Source of the DNA: Balneolaceae bacterium | GTDB lineage: Bacteria; Bacteroidota; Rhodothermia; Balneolales; Balneolaceae | Assembly: GCA_007693745.1 (NCBI GenBank) | Contig: REDA01000052.1 | Span: 1 to 64,000, forward strand | Length of the DNA: 64,000 bases | Direction of reading: 5' to 3' | Shown here: one piece after another, positions 1 through 10,830 of the stretch | Position numbering within the stretch: position 1 is the stretch's first letter | Layout of the letters: every line of letters starts with the position of its first letter | Notes under the pieces: model-generated | Told to the model about the DNA's origin: nothing | The model's input: the letters and a program-made list of their open reading frames with translations, nothing else | The model's database searches: none | Translations under genes and position numbers: made by a program

Positions 1-55
1 CTCCAATTATAACCATTCCGGAGTCAACTCCGATTAAGTTATAATCATTTTGGAG
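1..55. repeat. Nested dyad-symmetric sequence at window edge
   Basis: Three nested inverted pairs are visible: CTCC (1-4) with GGAG (52-55), ATTATAAC (6-13) with GTTATAAT (38-45), and CGGAGT (19-24) with ACTCCG (27-32). Together they could fold as one imperfect hairpin or cruciform. It lies downstream of a minus-strand gene and may continue beyond the left edge. It could be a terminator-like or repeat element; no T-run follows it. Function unknown. Confidence 0.35.
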
Positions 56-165
56 ATAAGTCTGTTTTGGTTATGAATACGAAGAGCAACCGTTCCAACT
101 TTCGGGAGTTTGTGATGAGTTGATCTTTCTCTTCTCAGTTTGGAGTTCGGTGGGCAAGCCGGATC

Positions 166-651
166 TCAAAACCTGGTGAAAACCAAAAAAAAGATCGCAG
201 CCATGCTAAATGCACTCTGCCAGTAGTAGTTTCGGGCAAAGAGTCCGGTCAGAAGAAGCATCTCGTTGTCGGTTTCCGTTTCAATGACTCCTTTTTGATT
301 GTACCCCTTGTAGGTAATTCTCTCTCCCCTCGAATTTTCCATCTCCCACTTCGAACCGAGTAGATTTTTACTCTTCCACAGCAGTCGCCTTTCGTCCGTA
401 TCAATCGTCGCCCTGGTCTGAAAGCTATTGTAGCGAATGGTGGCGACCAGCTTGCCGGTCGCCTTCTCAGTAACTTCCGTTTTGAGGTTGAGTATTCCAC
501 TGTTCCGAAACTCATATACCTTCCCGCCCATTTCGCCAACAGCTCCGCCCGAAAAGCTCTTTGCAACAAGATTCCCCACCCTGGCTCCTCCATGGTAGAG
601 GTATGTAGTTGTACCAAAAAAGTTTTTCTCCCAGCTGTATTCTTTTCTCAT
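166..651 (-). CDS. Hypothetical protein, possibly LURP-one-like beta barrel
   Basis: 161 residues. I do not recognise it with confidence. The body is an alternating series of short beta-type segments with regularly spaced Gly and Lys/Arg, followed by a hydrophobic C-terminal helix at about residues 140-158. That pattern resembles LURP-one/Tubby-like (scramblase-like) barrels ending in a C-terminal anchor, but this is inference from pattern only. It begins 9 nt after the stop of the small two-helix membrane protein upstream on the same strand, so the two are probably co-transcribed and may act together at the inner membrane. Confidence 0.6.
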   Translation of the reverse strand: MRKEYSWEKNFFGTTTYLYHGGARVGNLVAKSFSGGAVGEMGGKVYEFRNSGILNLKTEVTEKATGKLVATIRYNSFQTRATIDTDERRLLWKSKNLLGSKWEMENSRGERITYKGYNQKGVIETETDNEMLLLTGLFARNYYWQSAFSMAAIFFLVFTRF

Positions 652-660
652 GATTCCAAA

Positions 661-948
661 TCAGGCTGAAAAAAAGGTGAAGAAGAAAGCTCCGAAAAGA
701 ATAACCATCAGGGTATAGAAAGCGGCCATAATTACCAGCCAGAGAAGTGTTGCTTTGGCCCAGTTGGCCTTTGTCGCTGCAGCGCCATCTCCAAAGGCCC
801 AGACCAGCAGCATGATAAAGCCTATAATGGGTATCGCTGCCAGAAAGAGGGTAACCATCCACTCTCCAATGGAAATTGGCTGCTCTGCCGGCCTGAATGA
901 ATCTGTTTCGTCAGCATGCGCGGGTTTTGGAAACGTCGGCTCTTCCAT
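661..948 (-). CDS. Small two-helix membrane protein
   Basis: 95 residues. A polar N-terminus rich in Pro and acidic residues (about 1-25) is followed by two hydrophobic segments (about 30-52 and 65-92). These are separated by a short loop containing FGDG and KANWAKA, a layout seen in many small uncharacterised bacterial membrane proteins in which the second helix is introduced by an NWA-type motif. First gene of a probable two-gene unit with the downstream gene at 166-651. No enzymatic motif is visible. Product unknown. Confidence 0.65.
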   Translation of the reverse strand: MEEPTFPKPAHADETDSFRPAEQPISIGEWMVTLFLAAIPIIGFIMLLVWAFGDGAAATKANWAKATLLWLVIMAAFYTLMVILFGAFFFTFFSA

Positions 949-1144
949 GAGATCAATTTTTGGTTAGCAGGTTAAAAGTAGCGGGCATTGAAAACCAGGG
1001 ATTTTAGAGATGATCAAAACTCCCTGAAATAATAACTGACTCACAGAACGTTTGCAAACTGTGTCATACAGAGCTCAGGAATTCATTTTTCCCGGCCGTT
1101 GACCTCTGTGCCGGAGCAGATTTCGTACAGACAGGAAGCAGGGA

Positions 1145-1726
1145 CTATTCCCCGTACTCCATGTACCGGGCTGTTTTTTCAGCGGCAGCTTTTCCGTACA
1201 GCTTCTCCAGAAGATGAAACGCCAGATCCATCCCCGCACTAACCCCACCGCTGGTGTAGATCCTCCCATCACCTGCATAGCGACTCTCTTTATCCGGAAT
1301 GGCATCCGGCTCTATCCGGAGCACATCTTCATAAACCAGATGATGCGTGGTAAACATACGCCCTTTTAAAAGACCGGCCGCCGCCAGAATCCTCGCTCCG
1401 GAGCAGATACTCATGGTATATTGACTTTTCTCATGCAGTTCCTTTAGTCTGCCTGTCAGCACCTGATCTGCAGCCACTCTCCTGGATCCTTCTCCCCCCG
1501 GAATCACAAGTAAATCAGGTTGCGACACCTCATCAATGCCAAAGTCGGCAATCAGACTGAGGCCGTTCACCGTGCGAACCTTTCCAGCCTCTGCTGAAAA
1601 GGAGAGGAGTTCAAACAGAGTCCCTTCATGCAGCATGTCAGCCGACGAAAAGACCTCCCACGGCCCGGCTGCATCAAGCAGTTCCAGACCTTCAAAAAGG
1701 AAAAATCCGACCTGCAGCTTTTTCAC
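1145..1726 (-). CDS. DJ-1/PfpI (GATase1-like) family protein
   Basis: 193 residues from the GTG chosen here. The fold signature is clear: an N-terminal GFFLFEGLELLDAAGPWEVF strand-helix, the PGGEG turn, and the nucleophile elbow S-I-C-S-G-A with the reactive Cys, followed by a TTHH segment. This arrangement matches isonitrile hydratase/AraC-N-like members of DJ-1/PfpI. The substrate cannot be told from sequence. The GTG at 1726 is preferred over the ATG at 1759 because GGGAGG lies six bases before it and because it overlaps the upstream hydrolase stop as GTGA, a typical coupling arrangement. There is no DNA-binding domain, so it is not a full AraC-type regulator. Confidence 0.82.
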   Translation of the reverse strand: MKKLQVGFFLFEGLELLDAAGPWEVFSSADMLHEGTLFELLSFSAEAGKVRTVNGLSLIADFGIDEVSQPDLLVIPGGEGSRRVAADQVLTGRLKELHEKSQYTMSICSGARILAAAGLLKGRMFTTHHLVYEDVLRIEPDAIPDKESRYAGDGRIYTSGGVSAGMDLAFHLLEKLYGKAAAEKTARYMEYGE

Positions 1727-2889
1727 TCCCTGCCTCCCGGCCGCACACTCTCCAGCCACCTGCCCATGACCCGGTAGGCCTCCTCCCGTACCGGCTCCGG
1801 CGAAAGGATCAGATCGTGCATGCCATCTTTAATTACCTCAATCCGTCGGTCGGGTGACTCAATCTTTTCCGCACCGCTGCGGATCTGATCTACATTTAAA
1901 ATCGCATCTCCGCGGAAAAAGTGTTCTCCCCACTCCGTTTCCAGGTTGCTGTGATCTGATAACATCACCAGAACAGGAACCGGTATCTCAAGTCCCCCGG
2001 CCACCCGCTTATGACCCTGACGAATGGCCCGGATCCAGCCGTAGTTGATGGGGGTGTGATCGGGTTTCCACTCCCGGCTAAACTCCCACTCACCATCCAG
2101 ATCGCGGTGAATACTCCGGCTGTAATTTGAGGGGAGTCCGGATCCCTCCACCTCCGTATCCGGATTCGACCCGCCGCGCCACGCAGCAAAGGGCAGCATC
2201 ACCCGGCGGGTTAAAAACCCCGCATTGAAGTCATAAAACGGACTGTTTAAGAGCAGCGCATCAAACTGGCCCTCTTCTCCCCGGTCGTGCGCATAGAGCG
2301 ATGTAGTGAGTCCGCCGGTGGAGTGGCCAATCAGCACGATCCAATCCGCTCCCTGTGAGCGGATATACGCCAGTGAACGGTCGAGCTCTTCATAATACTC
2401 ACCCAGATCCCGTACATTGGCAAGCCGCTGATGCGACCGGTGCGAACGTCCATACTTGCGAAGATCCACCGCATAGAAATCGTATCCCTGTTCATTGAAT
2501 CGCAACCCGAGCTCCCGCTGAAAGAAGTAGTCGCCAAACCCGTGAACATAGAGCGCTGCCTGGCCGGCCGGACTCTCCCCTGCAAGGCTTCGGATCAGCG
2601 TCATCACAACTGCCCCTTCGTAATCATCGGGCAGTCCAATTTCAGCTGATTCGTAGGGTTCGCCCAACAGATCCTCCTGCCAGTGGAGCACGGTTTGAGC
2701 AAATACCGGCAGAACCGGCAGCAGAATGAGCAGAAGCTGCAACAGGAGCAGATGAAGGAACCCCGGTCTGCCGGGGGTTTTACGCTGATGACCCTGCCGT
2801 ATGACGCAATCCCGGCCGTAGTTAATGGAGGTGTGGCCGGAAAAAAGTTTCCCTGATTTCTGAAGCCTCTGTAGTTTATGGATTATCAT
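1723..2889 (-). CDS. Secreted alpha/beta hydrolase, serine aminopeptidase S33-like
   Basis: 388 residues. The core is an alpha/beta hydrolase: oxyanion region YVHGFGD (about 114-120), nucleophile elbow G-H-S-T-G-G with Ser190, a candidate acid Asp312 (LSDHS) and His358 (GMHDL). This resembles monoglyceride lipase/S33 serine aminopeptidase-like enzymes. A leucine-rich hydrophobic stretch (about 44-64) ending in VFA-Q looks like a secretion signal, yet it is preceded by about 42 unusual residues. Residues 18-36 of that extension repeat residues 277-295 of the same protein, so the N-terminus probably came from a partial duplication and the true start is uncertain. It is coupled to the DJ-1-like gene by a 4-nt overlap. 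Substrate unknown. Confidence 0.8.
   Translation of the reverse strand: MIIHKLQRLQKSGKLFSGHTSINYGRDCVIRQGHQRKTPGRPGFLHLLLLQLLLILLPVLPVFAQTVLHWQEDLLGEPYESAEIGLPDDYEGAVVMTLIRSLAGESPAGQAALYVHGFGDYFFQRELGLRFNEQGYDFYAVDLRKYGRSHRSHQRLANVRDLGEYYEELDRSLAYIRSQGADWIVLIGHSTGGLTTSLYAHDRGEEGQFDALLLNSPFYDFNAGFLTRRVMLPFAAWRGGSNPDTEVEGSGLPSNYSRSIHRDLDGEWEFSREWKPDHTPINYGWIRAIRQGHKRVAGGLEIPVPVLVMLSDHSNLETEWGEHFFRGDAILNVDQIRSGAEKIESPDRRIEVIKDGMHDLILSPEPVREEAYRVMGRWLESVRPGGRE
2006..2063. repeat. 58-bp imperfect direct repeat, internal copy
   Basis: Aligns without gaps to 2783-2840, with 44 of 58 bases identical by my hand count, and in the same reading frame of the hydrolase gene. This copy encodes a segment between the nucleophile and the acid residue of the hydrolase, so it is presumably the ancestral location. 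Confidence 0.75.
2783..2840. repeat. 58-bp imperfect direct repeat, N-terminal copy
   Basis: Second copy of the 2006-2063 sequence, placed upstream of the signal peptide of the same gene. It reads in frame as a 19-residue segment, with 12 identities to the internal segment. It looks like the remnant of a tandem gene duplication followed by deletion. Confidence 0.75.
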
Positions 2890-5588
<2,699 letters not shown>

Positions 5589-5669
5589 TTCACAAATCCG
5601 GAAAACGGATCCGGATCCAAATGCAATGCAGTCATTAGCTGATGGTTTCGGATAGCAGATGCTGAAAAG

Positions 5670-5706
5670 AAAAAGGCGGTTCCGGTTTGTCCGGAACCGC
5701 CTTTTT
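5670..5706. terminator. Bidirectional intrinsic terminator between katG and the CDGSH gene
   Basis: Perfect inverted repeat with arms at 5670-5685 and 5691-5706, loop TTTGT, with an A-run on the left and a T-run on the right. It can terminate katG (plus) and the CDGSH gene (minus). Confidence 0.93.
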
Positions 5707-5750
5707 TATATCCGGAAAGGTAACGGTATCCCCCTTTTTTCCTCACAGGG

Positions 5751-5999
5751 CTATTTATCTCTGAACTGGGAATGGGTTCCGTCGCAGTAGGGTGGATTTT
5801 TCGTCTGCTTGCAGGTGCACAGAAAAGCCCTGCCCGACTCCTCAGGGGTTACACAAAGAGGTGTCAAATCCGTTACGGAATGGGAGCCGTCGCAATAGGG
5901 CTGATTCTGGCTGAGTCCGCACGAACACCAGTAGAAATCCTTTCCCTTTTCGGTTTCAATTTTGATCGGTTTTAATCCGGCAATTTTTGGTGTGCTCAT
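5751..5999 (-). CDS. CDGSH iron-sulfur domain protein (two motifs)
   Basis: 82 residues with two copies of the CDGSH cluster motif C-x-C-x9-P-x-C-D-G-S/T-H: C-S-C-G ... Y-C-D-G-S-H (about 25-40) and C-T-C-K ... Y-C-D-G-T-H (about 61-76). Each 3Cys-1His set would bind a [2Fe-2S] cluster, as in mitoNEET/Miner2-like proteins. No membrane anchor, so it should be a soluble cytoplasmic electron-transfer or cluster-transfer protein. Its partner is unknown. It is convergent with katG, and both are linked to redox chemistry. Confidence 0.93.
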   Translation of the reverse strand: MSTPKIAGLKPIKIETEKGKDFYWCSCGLSQNQPYCDGSHSVTDLTPLCVTPEESGRAFLCTCKQTKNPPYCDGTHSQFRDK

Positions 6000-6248
6000 A
6001 AATCGCAGTGCTCTTTTTGATGGTTAATAATTACATTTTTTTTCTGATGAAGCTCAAAGGATAGAAAATTTTTTGACCATCAGAAAATGGGGGCTTTGAA
6101 AAACCAGGAGTTTTGCTCAAAATAAAGTGGAAACAACTTTAAAACCGCAGGGTATTTGGCAACCCCGAGGATTCCAACGTCGCGACAACGAAGGTATTGG
6201 GCAAAAGAACAGTTTTTCAAAACCCCCGAAATCAGAACCATCTGTTTT

Positions 6249-7928
6249 CTACATGGCATCGGTTACACACCCCTGCGAAGCGGTGGAGACCGTACGGGCA
6301 TATTTAAAAAGAATCCCGCTTTTATATTTCAGTTCCGGTGCAAGCCAGGCCTTTCGTCGTTCCTCCAGCTCCCGGTCTGTCAGATCCACGTTCAGGATTC
6401 TCTCATCAGCATCGATCGTGATCCTGTCTCCGTCCCTGAGAAGCGCAATCGCCCCTCCGTTCTGCGCTTCGGGCGTAACATGGCCAATTACAAATCCATG
6501 CGTACCGCCGGAAAACCGGCCATCTGTTATCAACGCTACATCATTGCCCAGTCCGGCCCCCATAATCGCTGCCGTAATGGAGAGCATCTCCCTCATGCCG
6601 GGTCCGCCCCGGGGCCCCTCATAACGGATCACCACCACATCCCCTTTCTTCACGCGACCCTGTTCGATGCCCTCCAGGCACTCCTCTTCGGAGTTAAAGA
6701 CAACAGCCGGCCCCGAAAAACGGGTTCCCTCCTTTCCGGTAATTTTGGCCACGCTGCCCTCTGACGAAAGATTGCCGTAGAGGATCTGCAGATGGCCTGT
6801 TTTTTTAACCGGACGGCTAACCGGATGGATCACATTCTGCTCTTCAAGAAGTGCCGGAAGCTCCGCTACGTTTTCAGCCAGTGTTTTTCCGGTCACCGTC
6901 ATGCAATCGCCCTTCAGGTATCCATGCTCCAGAAGCAGTTTTTGCACAGCCGGCACACCCCCCACATTGTAGAGATCCTCCATCACATACTTGCCGCTGG
7001 GCTTGAGATCGGCCAGGAAGGGAGTGCGGTCGCTCACCGCCTGAAAGTCATCGATCGTAAATTCAACGCCGGCAGCCTTCGCAATGGCCAGCATATGCAT
7101 CACAGCGTTGGTGGATCCGCCGAGAGCGATAATCATGGCCACGGCATTTTCCATCGAATCGCGTGTGATGATATCGAGCGGTTTCAGATCCAGTTCCAGG
7201 ATGTTTAAAATGGCCTTCCCGGCTCGTTCACATTCGCGGATCTTTTCCTGATGGGTGGCCGGCACAGAGGAGCTGTATGGCAGACTCATTCCCAGTGTTT
7301 CAATGGCAGAAGCCATCGTGTTGGCAGTGTACATACCCCCGCAGGCGCCCGCACCCGGACAGGCATGCTTCAGCACAAGGTTCATCTCTGCCTCATCGAT
7401 CTCCTTCGAGAGAAACCGGCCATAGGATTCAAAAGCTGAAACGATATCAAGTTTTCTGCCATTCAGGTTCCCCGGCCGGATGGTTCCCCCATACACCATG
7501 ATCGAGGGACGGTTTACCCGGGCCATCGCCATCACCGCACCGGGCATGTTCTTATCACACCCTGCAACCGTGATATTGGCATCATACCACTGGGCCTGCA
7601 TCACCACCTCAATGGAATCCGCAATGATATCGCGCGAAGGCAGTGAAAATTTCATCCCCTCAGTTCCCATCGATATCCCGTCGCTCACCCCGATCGAATG
7701 AAACACAAATCCGACCATCTTTTCTGCCCGGACTCCCTTCCTGATCACTGCTGCCAGATCGTTCAGGTGCATGTTACAGGGATTCCCGTCCCACCCCGTA
7801 CTGGCAATACCCACCTGAGGCTTTTTCATGTCATCCTCGCTCAAACCCGTGGCAAATAGCATCGCTTTGGATCCTACCTGAGCAATTTCCTCAGTCAATC
7901 TGGCACTATATTTATTCAATTTTCCCAT
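6249..7928 (-). CDS. ilvD: Dihydroxy-acid dehydratase IlvD
   Basis: 559 residues from the ATG at 7928; a GTG one codon earlier is an alternative. It dehydrates 2,3-dihydroxy-3-methyl acids to the 2-keto acids of valine and isoleucine. Cluster-binding cysteines are present at about Cys51 (N-P-C-N), Cys124 (G-C-D-K-N-M-P-G) and Cys196 ([10 protein letters not shown]). The C-terminal signature with [12 protein letters not shown] is present. Transcribed away from ilvB-leuB, it completes the pathway encoded there. Its promoter region overlaps that of ilvB but it does not share the ilvB leader, so its control may differ. Confidence 0.97.
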   Translation of the reverse strand: MGKLNKYSARLTEEIAQVGSKAMLFATGLSEDDMKKPQVGIASTGWDGNPCNMHLNDLAAVIRKGVRAEKMVGFVFHSIGVSDGISMGTEGMKFSLPSRDIIADSIEVVMQAQWYDANITVAGCDKNMPGAVMAMARVNRPSIMVYGGTIRPGNLNGRKLDIVSAFESYGRFLSKEIDEAEMNLVLKHACPGAGACGGMYTANTMASAIETLGMSLPYSSSVPATHQEKIRECERAGKAILNILELDLKPLDIITRDSMENAVAMIIALGGSTNAVMHMLAIAKAAGVEFTIDDFQAVSDRTPFLADLKPSGKYVMEDLYNVGGVPAVQKLLLEHGYLKGDCMTVTGKTLAENVAELPALLEEQNVIHPVSRPVKKTGHLQILYGNLSSEGSVAKITGKEGTRFSGPAVVFNSEEECLEGIEQGRVKKGDVVVIRYEGPRGGPGMREMLSITAAIMGAGLGNDVALITDGRFSGGTHGFVIGHVTPEAQNGGAIALLRDGDRITIDADERILNVDLTDRELEERRKAWLAPELKYKSGILFKYARTVSTASQGCVTDAM

Positions 7929-8040
7929 CACTTTTGCATCACAATTTATGTCAATATTTTCATTTACTTACGCTCTTTCGAATCGGGTCATGGAAGCGCT
8001 TTTAAGGAATTTCCGCATAAGGTGCAAGTCGTTCCCTAAA

Positions 8041-8072
8041 AAAAAGTAAACTTTATCTTGACACAAACAAAA
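8041..8072 (-). promoter_or_regulatory. Candidate ilvD promoter, Bacteroidota type
   Basis: Read on the minus strand, TTTTG (8072-8068) is followed after 19 bases by TACTTTTT (8048-8041). This approximates the Bacteroidota -33 TTTG and -7 TAnnTTTG arrangement. It overlaps the candidate ilvB promoter, so the two directions may compete. The call is by eye only. Confidence 0.35.
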
Positions 8073-8090
8073 CGGCTGTCTAAGTTTTTG
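8058..8090 (+). promoter_or_regulatory. Candidate promoter of the ilvB-leuB operon
   Basis: TTGACA at 8058-8063 is followed after 17 bases by TAAGTTTTTG at 8081-8090, which suits both a -35/-10 reading and the Bacteroidota TAnnTTTG element. The heptamer AACGGCT occurs at 8071-8077 and again at 8091-8097, exactly 20 bases apart, flanking the -10 and possibly forming an operator. Transcription from here would include the leader reading frame at 8136-8381. Confidence 0.5.
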
Positions 8091-8135
8091 AACGGCTACT
8101 ACGCAGCCTTTTGAAGATACTTACAGACAACTGAA

Positions 8136-8381
8136 TTGACGAAAACCATAACATATCAAACACCCGCTCTCTTTCCAGGGCTTCTTCCCGGAAGAGAGAA
8201 TGGACTGCTTTCCGTTTTTGCACCCCTGGTGTTCGTGTTATCTGCTTTCGTCACCATCACGCTCCCTGTTGTATCTTTTCTATCCATCATTTCTGATAGT
8301 ATTTTCCTGCTTATTAATACCGGGCTGCTACTATCCCTGTTAATCTCTGGCATTCTAATTATTAACCTAATTATTAGATAA
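8136..8381 (+). CDS. Ile/Leu/Val-rich leader peptide of the ilv-leu operon (candidate)
   Basis: Open frame of 81 codons from a TTG; shorter forms from GTG at 8229 or 8235 are possible, and the true start is not decided by any strong ribosome site. From codon 31 onward 29 of 51 residues are Leu, Ile or Val, ending in a run of Leu and Ile just before the stop. Five CTA leucine codons occur, a codon seldom used in neighbouring genes. It ends 85 bases before ilvB, and part of it pairs with downstream RNA. The composition and position are those of attenuator leader peptides; it could alternatively be a small membrane protein. I know of no homologue. Confidence 0.6.
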   Translation: MTKTITYQTPALFPGLLPGRENGLLSVFAPLVFVLSAFVTITLPVVSFLSIISDSIFLLINTGLLLSLLISGILIINLIIR

Positions 8382-8462
8382 CCCCACTCCAGCCAGAGGT
8401 CAAACCCAATCACACATCGCGATTTTGTAAACACCTCTGGCGGGTGAACTTTATCACCGAGG
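8345..8462 (+). promoter_or_regulatory. Candidate translational attenuator of ilvB
   Basis: Three mutually exclusive pairings can be drawn. Segment 1 (CTCTGGC, 8345-8351, inside the leader frame) pairs with segment 2 (8392-8398). Segment 2 (GCCAGAGGT, 8392-8400) pairs perfectly over 9 bp with segment 3 (ACCTCTGGC, 8433-8441). Segment 3 (CCTC, 8434-8437) pairs with GAGG (8459-8462), the ilvB ribosome site, stacked on stem GGTGA/TCACC (8443-8447/8454-8458). A ribosome stalled on Ile/Leu codons would cover segment 1, allow 2:3 and free the ribosome site. Free passage would cover segment 2 and let 3:4 hide it. No T-run follows, so control would be of translation. Confidence 0.6.
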
Positions 8463-8466
8463 CATT

Positions 8467-10248
8467 ATGACACCTACACCGTCCACAGCTCAGCCACTTA
8501 CATCTTCACCTGCACTTAAACCTGTGAAAAAAAAGCCGTCAAGCGGAGCATCCCGGCAGATCAGCGGTGTTGAAATTCTTCTCAACACCCTTCGTGATCT
8601 CAAGGTAGATACGATTTTCGGTTATCCCGGGGGAGCCGTACTTCCGGTTTACAATGCTCTCTTCGACAACACGGATATCAAACACATCCTGATACGCCAT
8701 GAACAGGCCGGTACTCATGCGGCTGACGGCTATGCACGTGCAACCGGAAGGCCGGGTGTGGTTTTGGCAACATCCGGTCCCGGCGGCACCAACACGGTAA
8801 CCGGGATCGCGACCGCCATGATGGACTCGATCCCGCTTGTTGTGCTGACCGGCCAGGTCCCGACCAGTGTGATCGGAAACGATGCCTTTCAGGAGGCCGA
8901 TATCGTCGGTATCACCCGCCCGATCACCAAGCAGAACTATCTCGTCCGGGATGTGAACCAACTCGAGCATGTGCTCCATGAAGCGTTCCATATCGCTACT
9001 CACGGTCGGCCGGGACCTGTACTGGTGGATCTTCCCAAAGATATGCTGAATACAACGGGAGCCTACAGGGGAATGGAAAGTGTGGATATTCCCAGTTTCA
9101 AACCAACACTCTACGGACATCATCCTCAGATTGCCAAAGCTGCTGAAATGCTCACCGAAGCAAAACGCCCTCTCATCTATGTAGGTGGCGGCGCCATCCT
9201 TGGAGAGGCCTGGGAAGAGATCACGGCCATGGCCGAACGGCTTAATATTCCGGTCACAACCACCCTGATGGGGCTCGGAGCTTTTCCGGAAACCAAACCG
9301 CAGAGTTTGGGTATGCTGGGTATGCACGGCACCTGGTATGCCAATATGGCTATGACCGAATGTGATGTTCTCCTGGCAGTTGGTGCACGTTTCGATGATC
9401 GTGTAACCGGCCGGCTGGATGGGTTTTCCCAAAAATCACGAAAGATTCATATCGATATTGATCCCTCCTGCATCGGCAAAAATGTGGATGTTGAAGTACC
9501 GATAGTCGGTGATGTGAAACATGTGATACCGGTTATCGACAAGCTGGCCTCACCACCCGATATATCCGATTGGTGGGAAACCATTCACAACTGGCGAAAG
9601 GAACATCCGCTGGTTGTACCCACATCGGAAGACCGCATCTATCCCCAGCATATGATCAGGATGATCTCCGAAATCACAAACGGGAACGCCATTGTGGTTA
9701 CCGACGTCGGTCAGCATCAGATGTGGGCGGCACAGCACTACTGCTACAACCACCCCCGGTCCTGGATCACCTCCGGCGGACTCGGAACCATGGGCTACGG
9801 CTTCCCTGCCGCGATGGGCGCAGCTGTGGCCTGTCCCGACAGAGAGGTGGTCTGCATCACCGGCGACGGCGGTTTCCAGATGTCATCCTACGAACTGGCC
9901 ACCGCTGTAGAGTATAAAATTCCCGTAAAAATCGCCTTAATGAACAACAATTGCCTCGGCATGGTACGGCAGTGGCAGCAGCTCTTCTACGATAAACGCT
10001 ACAGCTACTCTGTATTCGGATCCAGTAACCCCGATTTCGTAAAAATGGCCGAGGCCTATGGCGCTGTGGGCCTGCGCGCCTCCACGCCTGCTGAAATGAG
10101 GAGTGTACTGGAACAGGCCATGGCCATCAAGGATGGCCCTGTGATGATGGATCTGCGGGTAGTGGAAGATGAAAACTGCTATCCGATGGTACCCTCCGGT
10201 GCCGCATTGAATGAGATGGTGGAATCAGACGAAGAGTGTAACCGATAA
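8467..10248 (+). CDS. ilvB: Acetolactate synthase large subunit IlvB
   Basis: 593 residues. It condenses pyruvate with pyruvate or 2-ketobutyrate to give acetohydroxy acids, using thiamine diphosphate and FAD. The catalytic Glu79 is in [14 protein letters not shown]. The ThDP/Mg motif starts at G-D-G-G (about 466) and ends near M-N-N (about 493). It has an N-terminal extension of about 30 Thr/Pro/Ser/Lys-rich residues before the conserved ISGVEILL start. The ATG has GAGG four bases upstream, and that GAGG is the strand hidden by the proposed attenuator hairpin. First structural gene of the operon, followed by its regulatory subunit. Confidence 0.97.
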   Translation: MTPTPSTAQPLTSSPALKPVKKKPSSGASRQISGVEILLNTLRDLKVDTIFGYPGGAVLPVYNALFDNTDIKHILIRHEQAGTHAADGYARATGRPGVVLATSGPGGTNTVTGIATAMMDSIPLVVLTGQVPTSVIGNDAFQEADIVGITRPITKQNYLVRDVNQLEHVLHEAFHIATHGRPGPVLVDLPKDMLNTTGAYRGMESVDIPSFKPTLYGHHPQIAKAAEMLTEAKRPLIYVGGGAILGEAWEEITAMAERLNIPVTTTLMGLGAFPETKPQSLGMLGMHGTWYANMAMTECDVLLAVGARFDDRVTGRLDGFSQKSRKIHIDIDPSCIGKNVDVEVPIVGDVKHVIPVIDKLASPPDISDWWETIHNWRKEHPLVVPTSEDRIYPQHMIRMISEITNGNAIVVTDVGQHQMWAAQHYCYNHPRSWITSGGLGTMGYGFPAAMGAAVACPDREVVCITGDGGFQMSSYELATAVEYKIPVKIALMNNNCLGMVRQWQQLFYDKRYSYSVFGSSNPDFVKMAEAYGAVGLRASTPAEMRSVLEQAMAIKDGPVMMDLRVVEDENCYPMVPSGAALNEMVESDEECNR

Positions 10249-10252
10249 ACGT

Positions 10253-10774
10253 ATGGCAACGACAGTCGCAGCAGGACATAAACACACGCTCTCCATTCTG
10301 GTGAAGCATAATCTCAATACACTCTCCCGAATTATCGGAATCTTTAGTGCGAAGGGGTTTGAAATGGAGAGTCTCACCTTTGCATCCGAAGCGGAACCCG
10401 GGATGGCACGGATCACCATCACCACCCGCGGCGATGATAAAACCGTTGAGCAGATCAACAAGCACCTTCACAATGTGGTAGATGTGCTGAAAGTGATCGA
10501 CCTCACTCACCGTAAATGTATCGAACGGGAACTCGCAATCGTAAAAGTCTCCACCGCCAAAGCCGGAAGGCCGGAAATCATGCTCATAGCAGATGCTTTC
10601 AAGGCGAAGGTGATCGACATTACGGCCGACAAGCTCGCGCTCGAGGTAACCGGAAACTCCGACAAGGTGGATGCCATGATCGAGGTCCTGAGGCCTTACG
10701 GCATCGTGGCGATGTCACGCACCGGAAGCGTGGCACTTAAACGGGAATTTCAGGGAGCCGTGAATATCAACTGA
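10253..10774 (+). CDS. ilvN: Acetolactate synthase small (regulatory) subunit
   Basis: 173 residues: an N-terminal ACT domain (about 10-85, [16 protein letters not shown] ... ESLTFA) and the C-terminal ALS_ss_C domain. It activates IlvB and normally conveys valine feedback. Where E. coli IlvH has ENESGALSR, this protein has KHNLNTLSR, so both the Asn and Gly positions of the effector loop are changed and valine sensitivity may be weak. The ATG at 10253 lies 4 bases after the ilvB stop. A 14-codon longer start at 10211 inside ilvB is possible but atypical for the family. Confidence 0.93.
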   Translation: MATTVAAGHKHTLSILVKHNLNTLSRIIGIFSAKGFEMESLTFASEAEPGMARITITTRGDDKTVEQINKHLHNVVDVLKVIDLTHRKCIERELAIVKVSTAKAGRPEIMLIADAFKAKVIDITADKLALEVTGNSDKVDAMIEVLRPYGIVAMSRTGSVALKREFQGAVNIN

Positions 10775-10830
10775 CAATCAATCTTGCAGTTTCTGCAGAC
10801 ACAATTAAACGCATAACCATAACAGACTCA

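Noticed and set aside
1-55. Integron attC site
   Set aside because: Arms end in AAC/GTT but do not fit the RYYYAAC/GTTRRRY boxes, and no integrase or cassette array is present.
8200-8343. Alternative 47-codon leader frame ending just before segment 1
   Set aside because: It has an ATG with an AGAGAG upstream and its stop lies just before segment 1, but it is not enriched in branched-chain residues. Kept only as a remark; the TTG frame fits better.
8539-9432. Long open frame antisense to ilvB
   Set aside because: Mirrors the codon structure of ilvB; no independent start, ribosome site or motif. Similar antisense frames over ilvC (10828-11769) and rluD-like (54215-55030) were dropped for the same reason.
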